DNA of 64,000 bases from Anaerolineae bacterium (GCA_027494055.1 JAOSJO010000025.1:205262-269261); one strand, 5' to 3'; shown: positions 28,035-38,649, numbered from the stretch's first letter. Numbers and translations: made by a program. Notes: generated by a model from the letters alone, not told the origin.

Positions 28035-29474
28035 CTAGCGCTCGGCGTCCGCCGCGCTGACCTGCGGCTGCTGGCCCGCGCCGGCGTAATCCGCGCCGAG
28101 GATAATCAGGATGTCCCAGTCGCCGGGGAACCCGCCGCGCCCCGGCTGCGCGACTTCAGGATGGATGCCAAGCAGCGACGCGGCATACCACGCGCTGTAC
28201 CAGCGCCCGGTGCGCACCCAGATGACGCTCTCCTCGTAGTTGTTGCTGTCCGCCGGCAGCACAGCGCCGACGTTCAACCCGGCGTTGCGCAGCACGTCCG
28301 CCGCGCTCGCCGCCAATCCCTCGACGCTGGTCCCGTTGGTGACCGTAATCGCCGCCCCCGCCTCGCGGCTCCGCGCGAGGCTGGCGAGTTCCTGCTGTGA
28401 CAGCGGCGGGCTGAAGAGCATCTGCACCAGCGCGCGCACCGAATCGCGCTGCGGCACCAGCACCTCCTGGCCGTCGGTCGTGCGCTCAAACGTGACGTAG
28501 TGCTGGTCGAGGATCGCCGAACGGATATTCTCCCCCGGCACCGATTGGGCCGCCAGCGCCAGGCTGATGATCTGGTCGAACGCCAGATCGGTGCGCACGC
28601 CCTCGCGCACGGCCTCCCAGACGGCCTGCGCCTGCCCGATCAGCGCCTGGATGCCGCCCACGCTCACAACCTCATCCTTGATCGCGCGGATGATCTGCTG
28701 CTGGCGCGCGGCGCGGTCGAAGTCTGAGTTGCCGTGCCGGGTGCGGGCATACTGGAGCAGCGCTTCGGCGTCCATGTCCTGGCAGCCGGCGGGGAAGTTC
28801 ACCCTGATGGTGCCGTAGCCGCCCGGCTCCGGGTACGCCGGGTCGTCGATCTCCTCCGGCACGCAGATCTCCACACCCGGCCGGCCGATTGCGCTGATGA
28901 GCGTGTCGGCCAGCGTGAGGAACGTCTCGAAGTTGATCAGGACATAGTGATCGACCGAGACTCCCAGGGTTGCCTCGACCGCGCGCATCGCCAGCACCGG
29001 GCCGCCGCCGGGGAAGTTGGTGCCATCGCCGAAGAAGTTCGCCATGTTGATCCGCGCCGGCTGGTAGCCGGGGATGTTTACCCACAGGTCGCGCGGGATC
29101 GAGAGCATCGAGACTGTGCTGCGCACCGGGTCGAACGAGAGGAGCATGATCGTGTCGGTGCGCCAGGGGCCTTCCTCGATGTCGCGCTCATCGACGCCGA
29201 GCAGCAACACCGTCACGCGCTCCGGGTCGTCGCGTGGGGCGAACTCCAGGGTGGGCGTGGGGGTGGGGCCTTCTGTGGGCGTGACGGGCGCGGCGGTCGG
29301 CGCGGAAGCCGCCAGCGCAACGGTCGGCGCGGGCGGCAGCGCGGTCGGCTGCACCACCTCACCCGACTCGACGGTCACGCGCCGCGCGGTGTCGTAGGCG
29401 AGGAACGACGCCACACCGACGAACACAAGAAAAACGGCAACAACTGCCGCAAGCACCCATTCCTGAAAGCGCAT
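28035..29474 (-). CDS. LytR-CpsA-Psr (LCP) family cell-wall glycopolymer ligase
   Basis: 479 residues in one frame. One membrane helix near the start (VLAAVVAVFLVFVGVASFLA), a Pro/Thr spacer, then the LCP domain: VTVLLLGVDERD, WRTDTIMLLSFDP, VSMLSIPRDLWVNIPG, ARINMANFFG, GVSVDHYVLINFETF and QYARTRHGNSDFDRAARQQQ. The Arg and Asp residues that bind polyprenyl pyrophosphate are present. The C-terminal LytR_C domain (ITVTNGTSVEGLAASAADVL) follows. The family transfers glycopolymers from lipid carriers to peptidoglycan. The ATG at 29474 is the sensible start, giving a short cytoplasmic tail before the helix; a longer open frame upstream has no supporting features. Confidence 0.9.
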   Translation of the reverse strand: MRFQEWVLAAVVAVFLVFVGVASFLAYDTARRVTVESGEVVQPTALPPAPTVALAASAPTAAPVTPTEGPTPTPTLEFAPRDDPERVTVLLLGVDERDIEEGPWRTDTIMLLSFDPVRSTVSMLSIPRDLWVNIPGYQPARINMANFFGDGTNFPGGGPVLAMRAVEATLGVSVDHYVLINFETFLTLADTLISAIGRPGVEICVPEEIDDPAYPEPGGYGTIRVNFPAGCQDMDAEALLQYARTRHGNSDFDRAARQQQIIRAIKDEVVSVGGIQALIGQAQAVWEAVREGVRTDLAFDQIISLALAAQSVPGENIRSAILDQHYVTFERTTDGQEVLVPQRDSVRALVQMLFSPPLSQQELASLARSREAGAAITVTNGTSVEGLAASAADVLRNAGLNVGAVLPADSNNYEESVIWVRTGRWYSAWYAASLLGIHPEVAQPGRGGFPGDWDILIILGADYAGAGQQPQVSAADAER

Positions 29475-29743
29475 GAGTCCATCCTCAGAAGCAACAGGGG
29501 CAAGACCGCCCGCTTGCCCCTGCTTTGAAATTGCGCCCGAAATTGTATCACGAAGGCCTGCAACGCACCATCCATGTTTCCGCCATGCCCGCCGCAGGCG
29601 GCGGCTGGCGCAAATCGCCGCCGGGCGCTCTGGTTCGGTATAATTTCCCCCACATGTCAATAGACTTTGGCATTGCTGGCGTATGGCATCGGCGCTATCA
29701 TGTAACCTGAACCGCGACACGCGCACAGACATAAGGCATCGCC

Positions 29744-30909
29744 ATGACACACACCGCTAATCAAGAACGGCCGCATCATCACGCCGACTGAGGTCATCGA
29801 AGACGGCTACATCGCGATTGAGGGCGCGCAGATTCGCGCGCTCGGCGCAGGCGCGCCGCCGGAGGCGCTGCAACGCGACGCGACCGCCACCATCGACGCC
29901 GCCGGGCGCTATGTCGGCCCTGGTTTCGTCGACGTGCACGTACACGGCGCGGACGGCTGCGACGCCATGGACGCCACGCCCGAAGCGCTCCAGCGCATCG
30001 CGGCGTACAAGGCGCGGCACGGCGTGACCGCCTTCCTGCCCACCACCATGACCGACACGCCGGAGGCGATCTGCGCCGCGCTGGCAAACATCGGGGCGCA
30101 CCAGGGGGCGACGGGCAACGGGGCCGAAATCCTCGGCGCGCACGTGGAAGGCCCGTACTTCGACATGGCGAAGAAGGGCGCACAGCCCGCCGCGTACATC
30201 CGCCGCGCCGACGCCGCCGAGTACGCGCAGTGGTTCGACCTGTGCACGGTCGGCATCATCAGCCTCGCGCCGGAGTTCCCGGAGAACCACGCACTCATCG
30301 AGTACGCGCGCGCGAAGGGCGCCGCCGTCTCTGTGGGGCATTCCAGCGCCACGTATGAGCAGGTGCTGGAGGCCGTGCGCCTCGGCGTGAACCACGTCAC
30401 GCACACGTACAACGGCATGATGGGCCTGGACCACCGGACGCCCGGCGTCGCCCCTGGCCGCGCTGACCGCGCCCGAACTCTACGCCGAGGTCATCGGCGA
30501 CCTGCACCACGTCCACCCGGCGATGATCGACCTGCTCGTGCGCGTCAAGGGCGTGACGCGCGTCCTGCTCATCACGGACGCGATCCGCGCGACGGGCCTT
30601 CCCGACGGCGTGTACATGCTGGGCAAGCAGACCGCCATCGTCGAGGATGGCCTGCCGCGCACGCCAGAGGGCAGCCTTGCCGGGAGCAGCCTGACGATGG
30701 ACGCCGCGCTGCGGAACGTCAAGGGCGCCACCGGGCTGCCGCTCGCTGATGTGTGGCGCATGGCGAGCCTCACGCCGGCGGAGGCCATTGGCTTCGCGGC
30801 GCGCAAGGGCAGCCTGGAAGCCGGCAAGGACGCGGACATCGTGATTCTGGATGAAGACCTGCACGTCGCGCTGACAATGGTCCAGGGGCGGGTCGTCTAC
30901 GAACAATAG
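29744..30909 (+). CDS. nagA: N-acetylglucosamine-6-phosphate deacetylase (two frameshifts)
   Basis: About 388 residues joined near 29760 and 30455. LIKNGRIITP opens the amidohydrolase fold, YVGPGFVDVHVHGADGCDAM has the metal HxH, GAHVEGPYFD the bridging Glu, SVGHSSATYEQ and HVTHTYNGM further His ligands, and LLITDAI the catalytic Asp; GSLEAGKDADIVILD closes it. It removes acetate from GlcNAc-6-phosphate in amino-sugar recycling. The ATG at 29744 precedes the first frameshift by only five codons. No nagB is in the window. Confidence 0.92.
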
Positions 30910-31123
30910 TCGCCGGCTCCTCCGGCACCCAGAGCCGGCTTGCTGCCGGACATGCTTCTCGCCCTGCGCGCGTGCGGTCACTCGTTCGTGTTTTGCGTTC
31001 AACTGAAGTGAAGATGCCGACCACAAGGCACAATCGACCTGAACCGGGAATTGACGACACAGGCGGACCCGCCCCTCACCTCGACGGCATGGCCCCGGCC
31101 GGCCCCTAGAACAGGAGACCTCT

Positions 31124-33575
31124 ATGCCCGCCGATAAATGGCGTTTGAAACCCACGCAACTGCGCCGCCGCTGCGACCCAAAGCGCTTCAAGTTCAAGAC
31201 GACGGCTGAGCTTACCGCGCTCGACGAGATCATCGGGCAGCCGCGCGGCGTGAAGGCCATCGAATTCGGGATCGACATGCGAAGCCCCGGCTACAACATC
31301 TACGTGCTGGGGCCGAGCGGCACCGGTCGCCTCACCGCCGTCGAGCGCTTCATCCGAGAGCACGCGCGCCACGGCGCGGTACCCGATGACTGGCTCTACG
31401 TGCACAATTTCGCCGCGCCGCACCGCCCCAAGGCGCTGCGCCTGCCAGCCGGCAGGGGCGACAAACTGCGCCAGGACATGAGGGCCTTCGTCGCCTACCT
31501 GCGCGAGCAGATCCCCGGCGCTTTCGAGAGCGAGGCCTACCAGGACGCGGCGCAGGCCGTTCACCACGACCTCGAGGAAAAACGCGGCGCAATCTTGCAG
31601 GCGCTCCAGGCGCAGGCCGCCAGCAGCAGCCTGGCCCTCGCCAACTCGCCTTCGGGGCTGGCGGTGGTCCCGCTGCGCGAAGATGGGCAGCTCATGGACC
31701 CCGAAAGCTACGAGAAGCTCCCGGCGGAGCAGCGCAGCGCCATCGACGCCGCGCGCGAGACGCTGGAGGACGCCCTCCGGGATCAACTGCGCGAGGTGCG
31801 CCGCCTGGAGCGCGAAACGCAGCAGGCGCTCGACACGCTGGCGCGCGAGGTGGCGGCGCACACCGTGGACGCGCATCTCGACGAGGTGAAGGCGGAGTGG
31901 GCTGAGTTCGCTGACGCCGTCGCCTACCTGGAGGCCGCGCGCGCCGACGTGATCGAAAACATCAAGGAATTCCTCGGCGACGGCGGGGACAGCAGCGCGC
32001 CGGCGCGCACCGACGACCCCTACCGCCGCTATGAGGTCAACCTGATCGTTGACAATAAGGATACCGAGGGCGCGCCCGTGGTCGTGGTCAACCAGCCCTC
32101 CTACCGGGAGCTGGTCGGGCGCATCGACCAGGAGGTGACGTTCGGCGCGCTGACCACCGACTTCACGATGATCAAGGCCGGGGCGCTCCACCAGGCCAAC
32201 GGGGGCTACCTGGTGGTCCGCGCCATCGACGTGTTCAGCCACGCCTACGCCTGGGAAGCGCTCAAGCGCGCCATGACGTCCGGCGAGATTCGCATCCGTA
32301 ACCCGGAAGCGCAGGATATCACCGCGCTCACCACGCAGACGCTCGAACCGGAGCCGATTCCGCTGGACGTGAAGGTGGTGCTGCTCGGCCACCCGTGGCT
32401 TTACTACACCCTGTACGACCAGGAAGAGGACTTCCCGGAACTGTTCAAGGTCAAGTCCGATTTCGCCGCGACGATGGAGCGGACCCCTGAGAACGAAGAC
32501 CGGATCGCGCAGTTCATCGCGGCCCGCTGCAAGGAAGACGGCCTGCCGCATTTCGACCGCACCGGCGTCGCGCGGGTGGTCGATTACGGGTCGCGCCTCG
32601 CCGAAGACCAGTACAAGCTCAGCACGCGGTTTGGCGACATCACCGACCTGATCCGCGAGGCGGCGTACTGGGCGCGTCGCAACAAGCACAAGGTCGTCAC
32701 CGGCGAGGATGTCGAGCGGGCGATCAGCGAGCGACGCTACCGGCACGACCTGGACGAAGAGCTTGCGCGCGAGCACATTGTCAACGGCACGGTGTTCGTC
32801 GATACCGACGGGGCGGTGGTCGGCCAGGTCAACAGCCTGGTCGTCACCGGTGGCCCCGACCACGAGTACGGGATGCCCAGCCGGATCACCGCGCAGGTCC
32901 ATCTGGGGCGCGATGGCGTGGTCCAGATCGACCGCGAGGTCAACCTCACCGGGCCGATCCACAACAAGGGCGTGCTGATCCTCCGGTCATACCTCGGCGC
33001 GAAGTATGCGCAGGAACGGCAGCTTTCGCTGAACGCCAGCCTGACGTTTGAACAGAGTTACGGCCACGTGGACGGCGACAGCGCCGCCTCCACCGAGCTG
33101 TACGCGCTGCTCTCGGCCCTCGCGCGCATCCCGATCAAGCAGGGCATCGCCGTCACTGGTTCGGTCAACCAGTTGGGCCACCTGCAGCCCATCGGCGGCG
33201 TCAACGAGAAGATCGAGGGCTTCTTCGACGTGTGCGCGGCGCGCGGCCTCACCGGGGAGCAGGGCGTGCTGATCCCCAACGCGAACCTCCGCGACCTGAT
33301 GCTGGAAGAGGAAGTGGTACAGGCAGTTAAGGCCGGCAAGTTCCACATCTGGGCGGTGGACACCATCGACCAGGGCATCGAGGTGCTCACAGACGTGCCG
33401 GCAGGCGCGCTACAAGTGGACAACACCTACCCCGAAGGCACGGTCAACCGCGCGGTCGTCGAACGGCTGGCCGAACTTGCCGAGAAGATGGACAAGGACG
33501 AGAATAAGGACGACGAGTCGGACGAGGACGGTAGCGAAGACGGCGAAGCGGGTCACGGCGGTGGGGAGGGGCTAG
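31124..33575 (+). CDS. Lon-like (LonC/COG1067) protease with degenerate Walker A
   Basis: About 817 residues. N-terminal AAA-like module: VLGPSGTGRLTAVERFIRE, where the Walker A Lys is Arg, a long coiled-coil insertion (residues 130-290), then HQANGGYLVVRAIDV. The C-terminal proteolytic domain has GPIHNKGVLILRSYL, GHVDGDSAASTELYALLSAL with Ser653 and PIGGVNEKIEGFF with Lys696, a Ser-Lys dyad 43 residues apart as in Lon. A Lys/Asp/Glu tail ends it. The raw frame runs on into the next gene; a TAG at 33573-33575 in the +1 frame just after a G-rich run is the likely real stop, giving the expected length. AGGAGA precedes the ATG. Confidence 0.88.
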
Positions 33576-33659
33576 CGCTACCGTCGCGGAAACGAGCAGG
33601 AGTCGCCCATTTCCAACCGAAGCGTCCCGAACTACCGGCGCTGGCTGGTCTTCACCGGG

Positions 33660-35857
33660 GTGGCGGCGACTATTGGGCTGCTGACCCTGGCGCTGCCTTC
33701 ACCCATCTCGACCGTCGTTTTTGTGGCGCTTGTCGCCGTCTCGTGGCTGGCTGCTGTATTGGTGCGCGGGTCTGGTCTGCCGCATTGGCCGTTCCTTCAG
33801 ACTGCAATCCACTTCCTGGAACACCCCAACCCAACCGATGTCAGGCGCGCCCTGTCGGCGCTCTGGGAGGCGCTGCGCGCGCCGCCGCGCGCCTACGCGC
33901 TTGCCGCGCTGGCGCTCATGGCGCTGAGCGCCTACAGCTTCAGGCCGGGCAGCTTCAACACGCTGGAAACCGGCTTCTGGCTGATGGTCATCGGCGGCAT
34001 CGCGCTCGGCGCGGCGCTCAAGGCGGCGCCGGCGCACCTCCGGCCCGCCGCTGTGACCGACAGCCCGCTCGTCCCCGCGCTCGCGCGCTGGAAGTGGGTG
34101 GGTGCGGGGGTCTTCTGCCTGTTCCTCGTCTCGGAGGCCAATGGGCAGGTGCTGGGCGTGAAGCTGCTCGACGACATGTCGCACCACCTCCAGTTCGCGC
34201 TGTTCGTGGGGGCGTTGCGCTGAGCGTGTGGGGTCTGAGCGGCGCGACCTGGCGCTGGCCGCCGCGCTGGCGGCCCGACCTCACGCGGCTTGAGGCGACC
34301 GCGCTGCTCGCCATCATCGCAGTGGCCCTTTTCCTGCGGCTGTGGGGCCTCGACGAGACGCTGCGCGTGCTGGTCGACGAGCTGCACTGGGTCGAGGGCG
34401 TGCAATACTTCTGGGAGTACGGCGATGTCCCGCTGCTGACGCCGATGACGGGCATCTCGCCCTATTCGTGGTTCTACCCGTACTGGGAGGTCGGGACGGT
34501 CGCCCTCTTCGGGCGCAACCTCACCGGCCTGCGCGCGGTCAGCAGCATCATCGGGACGCTGAACGTGCTCGCGGTCTACGGGCTGGGGCGGGCACTGTTC
34601 GACCGGAAGGTCGCGATGCTGGGCGCGGCGGCGCTGGCGTTCTTCCCGCCGCACATCCACTTCAGCCGGATTGCGATGCCCCTCATCGGCGACCCCCTCT
34701 TCGGCACGCTCGCGCTCGCCTTCACCATGCGCGCGTTCAAGACCAACCGGCGCGCGGATTACGCGCTGGGCGGGGCGGCGCTGGGCATGACGCAGTACTT
34801 CTTCGAAGGCGGGCGGCTGCTGTTCCCCCTGGTCGCGGCGGCGTGGCTGGGATATGGCTGGCTCGCCTGGCGGCCCCGCCCCCGGTGGCGCAACCTGGTT
34901 GTGCTGGCGCTGGCGGCGCTCATCGTCGGGCTGCCCTTCTATTACAGCCTCTTCGGGATCCGCGCGCCGTTCGTGCAGCGGCTGCCGGTCTCCGGCCAGG
35001 AGCCTGACGTGCTGCTGGACCAGGTCCGCGAGGGCGAGACCGAGGACTACCTGTGGCACCTCAAGTCGGCGCTGCTCTACCACGTGCACCTGGGGGAGCA
35101 ACCGGCCATCTACTACTACGACGGCGACGACCCCCTCATCCTTTCATATCTGGTCCCGTTCTTTCTGCTGGGGCTGGCCTATATCGTCTGGCGCGCGCGC
35201 GCCCCAGGCACCGCCCTGCTCGTGTGGGTTGGGCTGAACGTCATCGGGAACAGCTTCCTGTTGGGGAGCTACACCGCCGCGCGCTATATCGTGGTGCTCC
35301 CGGCGCTGGCGCTAATCATTGCCGTCGGGCTGCGGTACATTCTGGCGCTCATCTGGCCTGACGGGCAGGCGTGCGCACTGCGCCGGCTGTTTGTCGCGGC
35401 GCTGGTGGCCGCCATCGGCGTCGCACAGGTCAGCTATCACTTCGGCCCCCACCTTGAGCGCTTCAACGTCCAGGCGCGCGAGGCGCGGGACGGCGACGGC
35501 GAAGACGCCGTTTACCGCGCGCTCGGCTTCCCAGACGGGACAAACATTCACATCGTGACCTACGAATCGTTTGCGCAGGATTACGGGCGCGCGCTGCTGA
35601 GCTACCTGCGTGATGGCCTCTCGCTGGATGTCATCCCGCCGGACCAGTTCACGCCATCGTACCTGGAGCGCCTGCCGCGCCACGTCGATCACGCCTTCTT
35701 CATCCTGCAGAACGACAACACCGCCGTCCGCCGGCTCAGGGCGCGCTTCCCATCGGCGCAGTACCGGGGCCTCAGCCCGTACGACGTTCCCCTGGACAAG
35801 CAACTGGCGCTCTACTACGTCGCCCGCCTGCCCCCCGCGCAGGGCGGGTTCCCGTAA
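33660..35857 (+). CDS. GT39/ArnT-like membrane glycosyltransferase (one frameshift)
   Basis: About 732 residues with one frameshift near 34215. An N-terminal block of helices is followed by a PMT/ArnT-type catalytic region: FLRLWGLDETLRVLVDELHW with the acidic pair, PYSWFYPYWEVGTVALFG, and VYGLGRALFDRKVAMLGAAA. Further membrane helices and a soluble C-terminal domain ending YYVARLPPAQG follow. The family moves a sugar from a polyprenyl-phosphate donor to protein or lipid acceptors outside the membrane. The start is uncertain: the frame is open back to 33576 and the upstream PNYRRWLVFTGV would fit a cytoplasmic end before the first helix, but no ATG, GTG or TTG lies there; 33660 is GTG. Confidence 0.8.
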
Positions 35858-35879
35858 GGCGGCGCGGACCGGCGCCCTT

Positions 35880-36032
35880 GCCTGACAGAGTCTGGGAGAC
35901 AGCGCAGATTGGAAACACGAAGACACGAAAGGCGCGAAACATGCGCCCAACCTTTTCGTGCCTTCGCATCTTTCGTGCTTTCGTGTTACGAATCTCCGGG
36001 GCGTGCATCTCCTTTTCCGGACCTTGTCATGC
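35880..36032. repeat. MITE-like palindromic repeat, copy 3
   Basis: 153 bp in the orientation of copy 2, starting GCCTGACAGAGTCTGGGAG and ending CCGGACCTTGTCATGC. It lies just after the glycosyltransferase stop and 21 bp before the thrB promoter. Confidence 0.85.
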
Positions 36033-36053
36033 TATCGGACCAACGCGCAACCG

Positions 36054-36082
36054 TTGACGATCCGCGCAAGGTGTGCTAGCAT
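36054..36082 (+). promoter_or_regulatory. sigma70-like promoter of the thrB leader
   Basis: TTGACG and TAGCAT are 17 nt apart. The start of transcription would be near 36089, 29 nt before the leader-peptide ATG. Confidence 0.65.
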
Positions 36083-36117
36083 GGCGGTGTTACGCACAGC
36101 AACCGGAATGCAGTTTG

Positions 36118-36204
36118 ATGATCGCTGTTCTGTCCATCACCCGCACCGCGACTACCACCGGCACCGGTCCAGGGATCGGCGGTCTGCTCGCGCGTGTGCG
36201 GTGA
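36118..36204 (+). CDS. threonine/isoleucine-rich leader peptide
   Basis: 28 codons from ATG to TGA. It begins MIAVLSITRTATTTGTGPG: three Ile and six Thr codons, with Thr at seven-residue density around positions 8-16 (ITRTATTTGT). The composition mirrors the E. coli thr operon leader, which is also rich in Thr and Ile. GGA lies 9-12 nt before the ATG. It is followed by the antiterminator and terminator arms and then by homoserine kinase, so ribosome stalling at Thr or Ile codons should govern transcription of thrB. Confidence 0.8.
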   Translation: MIAVLSITRTATTTGTGPGIGGLLARVR

Positions 36205-36248
36205 TCGGGCGACAAGCGCGCACCAGCAAAGAAGGCGTGGAGCAGACC
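36180..36248 (+). promoter_or_regulatory. antiterminator of the thrB attenuator
   Basis: GGTCTGCTC at 36181-36189, inside the last codons of the leader peptide, is an exact complement of GAGCAGACC at 36240-36248, which includes the loop and the 5-prime stem end of the terminator. One further flanking pair (36180 with 36249) extends it to ten. The two structures cannot coexist. A ribosome stalled on the Thr/Ile codons would leave the first arm free; one reaching the stop at 36202 would cover it. Confidence 0.75.
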
Positions 36249-36263
36249 GGCTCCACGCTTTTT
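36235..36263 (+). terminator. attenuator terminator before thrB
   Basis: GCGTGGAGC and GCTCCACGC form a perfect 9-bp stem with loop AGACCG, followed directly by TTTTT. It ends 40 nt before the thrB ATG. Confidence 0.85.
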
Positions 36264-36302
36264 GCTATGAGGGCCACCGCGCGCCCAACGGAGGGCACAG
36301 AT

Positions 36303-37306
36303 ATGGAAAACAATCACCAGGCCGTGAAGGTGTTCGCGCTCGGCAACCATCGCCAATCTGGGGTCGGGCTTCGACGTCCTGGGCCTCGCGCTTGACCAGC
36401 CGGGGGACGTGGCGATTGCCCGCCGCTCCCAGAAGCCGGGGCTGCAACTGGAGATACTCAACGACGGCGGTCGCCTGCCGCGCGAGCCGGAGAAGAACAC
36501 CGCCGGCATCGCGGCGCTGCAGGTGCTCAAGCAGCTCGGCGTCAAGAAAGAGGGGATGTATCTCCAACTGCACAAGGGCATCCCGATGGTGGGCGGCCTG
36601 GGCAGCAGCGCCGGGAGCGCGGTCGCGGGCGCGGTGGCGGCGAACGCGCTCTTTGGCAGCCCCCTGTCGCGCGAGGACCTGATCGAGGCGTGCGTCGCGG
36701 CGGGAGGGCGTGGTGAGCGGGTTCCACGCCGACAACGTGGCGGCGGGCCTGCTCGGCGGCATCGTCATGGTCCGCGAGGGCGGGCGCAGCGTGAGCCGCC
36801 TCCCCGTGCCGACGAAGCTGGTCTGCGCCCTTGCCCTGCCCAGGGTGGACCTGCCGACCTCGGTGGCGCGCAAGGTGCTGCCGCACGACTACCCGCTGAC
36901 CGATGTCGTCACCCAGGCGAGCAATGTGGCGACGCTGGTCTCGGCGCTATACGAGAACGACGTGAAACGCTTCGCCGCCGGCATGGTGGACGTGGTCGCC
37001 GAGCCGACGCGCTCGCGCCTCATCCCCGGCTTTCGAGGCCGCGCGCCGGGCGGCGCTCGACACGGGGGCGCTGGCGTTCATCATCAGCGGGGCCGGGCCG
37101 AGCGGTGTGCGCTATGTGCGACAGCAGCCGCGTCGCCAAGCGCGCGGCCAAGGCGATGGCGGCGGCGTTCAGCAAGGCGGGCGTCGCCTGCGAGAGCCTC
37201 GTCGCCCGGCCCTCCGGAACAGGGGGCGCACGTCGTCAATGGCGAGGAGGAGAACCGGCGCAGGAGCCGCCCGCGCTCGCCACGCCGCCGCCGCCGGAAC
37301 ACATGA
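36303..37306 (+). CDS. thrB: homoserine kinase (several frameshifts)
   Basis: About 335 residues read across frameshifts near 36340, 36705, 37040, 37085 and 37215. The GHMP kinase landmarks are present: [19 protein letters not shown], the phosphate loop [53 protein letters not shown] and [14 protein letters not shown] and GGxG residues are those of ThrB. The enzyme phosphorylates homoserine in threonine and isoleucine biosynthesis, which fits the Thr/Ile leader upstream. The last 30 residues, rich in Arg, may be in the wrong frame. No thrA or thrC is adjacent. Confidence 0.88.
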
Positions 37307-37364
37307 CCTAGGCCCGCCTGTTGCGCGCAACCGCCGGGCGACCGGAGAACCGGAGAGGGAAGAG

Positions 37365-38507
37365 ATGGCCGATCTGCTCAGCTACTGCCACGACCACCTG
37401 GACGACATGCTCGACCTGCTCGCAGCGCTCGTCGCGCACGAGACGCCCTCAAGCGACAAGGCCGCGCTGGACCGGCTCGGCGGCTACGTGGCCGGCCTGT
37501 GCCGCGACCTCGGCGCGGCGGTCACGGTTGAGCCGCGCGCGGCGGCTGGCGACCTCGTCCTGGCGAAGTGGCACGACGGCGCGCCGGGCAAGCCGATTGT
37601 CGCCGTCATGCACTTGGACACGGTCTGGCCGCTGGGCACGTTGGCGCAGCGCCCGCTGCGCCGTGAAGGCGACCGGCTCTACGGCCCCGGCGTGTTCGGA
37701 CATGAAGGGCGGCATCGCGGCGGTGCTCAGCGCAATCAAGGCGCTCCACGCGCTGGACCACGTTCCGCAGCGGCCCATCTGGGCGCTCTTCACCACCGAC
37801 GAGGAAACCGGCAGCCACCACTCCGCCGACTACCTGCGCGCGGTGGCTCAGGAGGCCGGCGTGGTCCTCGTGCCAGAGCTGCCCACGCCGGACGAGGGCC
37901 TGAAGACCGCGCGCAAGGGCGTCGGCACCTTCTACGTCACCGCGCACGGGAAGTCGGCGCACGCCGGCAACGAGCCGGAGAAGGGCGTCAACGCCGTCGT
38001 CGAGATCGCGCGCCAGGTCGAGGCGATTGCCGCGCTCAGCGATTTCGAGCGCGGCACCACCGTCACGCCCACGGTGATCCAGAGCGGCGCGGCCACCAAC
38101 GTCGTCCCAGACCAGGCCACGCTCGCCGTCGATGTGCGCGCCTCCCGCGCCGAAGAGCGCGCGCGGGTCGAGCGCGCGATGGCGGGCCTCGCGCCGGCTC
38201 TTCCCGGCGCGACGCTCGACGTGCGCGGCGGCTTCAACCGCCCGCCGATGGTGCGCGACGGCGTGATGATCGCGACCTTCCAGCAGGCCGCCGCGATTGC
38301 GGCGCGGGTCGGCTGCCGCCGCTCACCGAAGGTTCGGCCGGTGGCGGCTCAGACGGCAACTTCACCGCCGCGCTGGGCGTCCCGACGCTCGACGGGCTTG
38401 GGCCGGCCGGGGCCGGCGCGCACGCCGCACACGAACACATCCTCGTGCCGGGCCTGGCGCGGCGCGCGGCGCTGATCGCGGGGATACTGCTCTACTGGCC
38501 GCAGTGA
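37365..38507 (+). CDS. M20 family metallopeptidase, carboxypeptidase G2-like (two frameshifts)
   Basis: About 380 residues joined near 37695 and 38315. [10 protein letters not shown] provides the first His/Asp metal ligands, [12 protein letters not shown] the bridging Asp, [15 protein letters not shown] the general base Glu-Glu, and [12 protein letters not shown] the last His. The dimerisation domain has [20 protein letters not shown]. This is the glutamate-carboxypeptidase branch of M20, which removes C-terminal residues from short peptides or folate-like substrates. The GGGSDGN of the active-site loop is present. AGGGAAGAG precedes the ATG. It follows thrB by 58 nt and could share its transcript. 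Confidence 0.88.
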   Translation: MADLLSYCHDHLDDMLDLLAALVAHETPSSDKAALDRLGGYVAGLCRDLGAAVTVEPRAAAGDLVLAKWHDGAPGKPIVAVMHLDTVWPLGTLAQRPLRREGDRLYGPGVFGHEGRHRGGAQRNQGAPRAGPRSAAAHLGALHHRRGNRQPPLRRLPARGGSGGRRGPRARAAHAGRGPEDRAQGRRHLLRHRAREVGARRQRAGEGRQRRRRDRAPGRGDCRAQRFRARHHRHAHGDPERRGHQRRPRPGHARRRCARLPRRRARAGRARDGGPRAGSSRRDARRARRLQPPADGARRRDDRDLPAGRRDCGAGRLPPLTEGSAGGGSDGNFTAALGVPTLDGLGPAGAGAHAAHEHILVPGLARRAALIAGILLYWPQ

Positions 38508-38564
38508 GGCCGCGCAGACACGACGCCGTCTGCTACCAGAGTCAAGCGGTCCTCATACCACATG

Positions 38565-38588
38565 CTAACCAAAATCCCATTTGGTTAG
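38565..38588 (+). other. hairpin after the M20 peptidase gene
   Basis: CTAACCAAA and TTTGGTTAG form a 9-bp stem with a 6-base loop. No T run follows, so termination is uncertain. Confidence 0.4.
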
Positions 38589-38620
38589 GCCCTGCTAACG
38601 CAAATAGGCCTCTGGTCGTC

Positions 38621-38649
38621 TCAACAAAAGCGAAGTAAAAGTATATAAT
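38621..38649 (+). promoter_or_regulatory. promoter for the GAF-kinase locus
   Basis: TCAACA and a consensus TATAAT are 17 nt apart in an AT-rich patch, 224 nt before the response-regulator start. Nothing else is seen in 38508-38872 apart from the hairpin at 38565. Confidence 0.55.

Noticed and set aside
31106-32962. Minus-strand open frame of 618 codons opposite the Lon-like gene
   Set aside because: Shadow with no ribosome binding site or domain; the plus strand has the Lon motifs.
31124-35857. Single 1,577-codon ORF joining the Lon-like protease to the glycosyltransferase
   Set aside because: The stretch 33576-34210 in this frame reads as Arg/Gly/Ala-rich nonsense while the GT39 helices continue in another frame; the apparent fusion arises from two indels.
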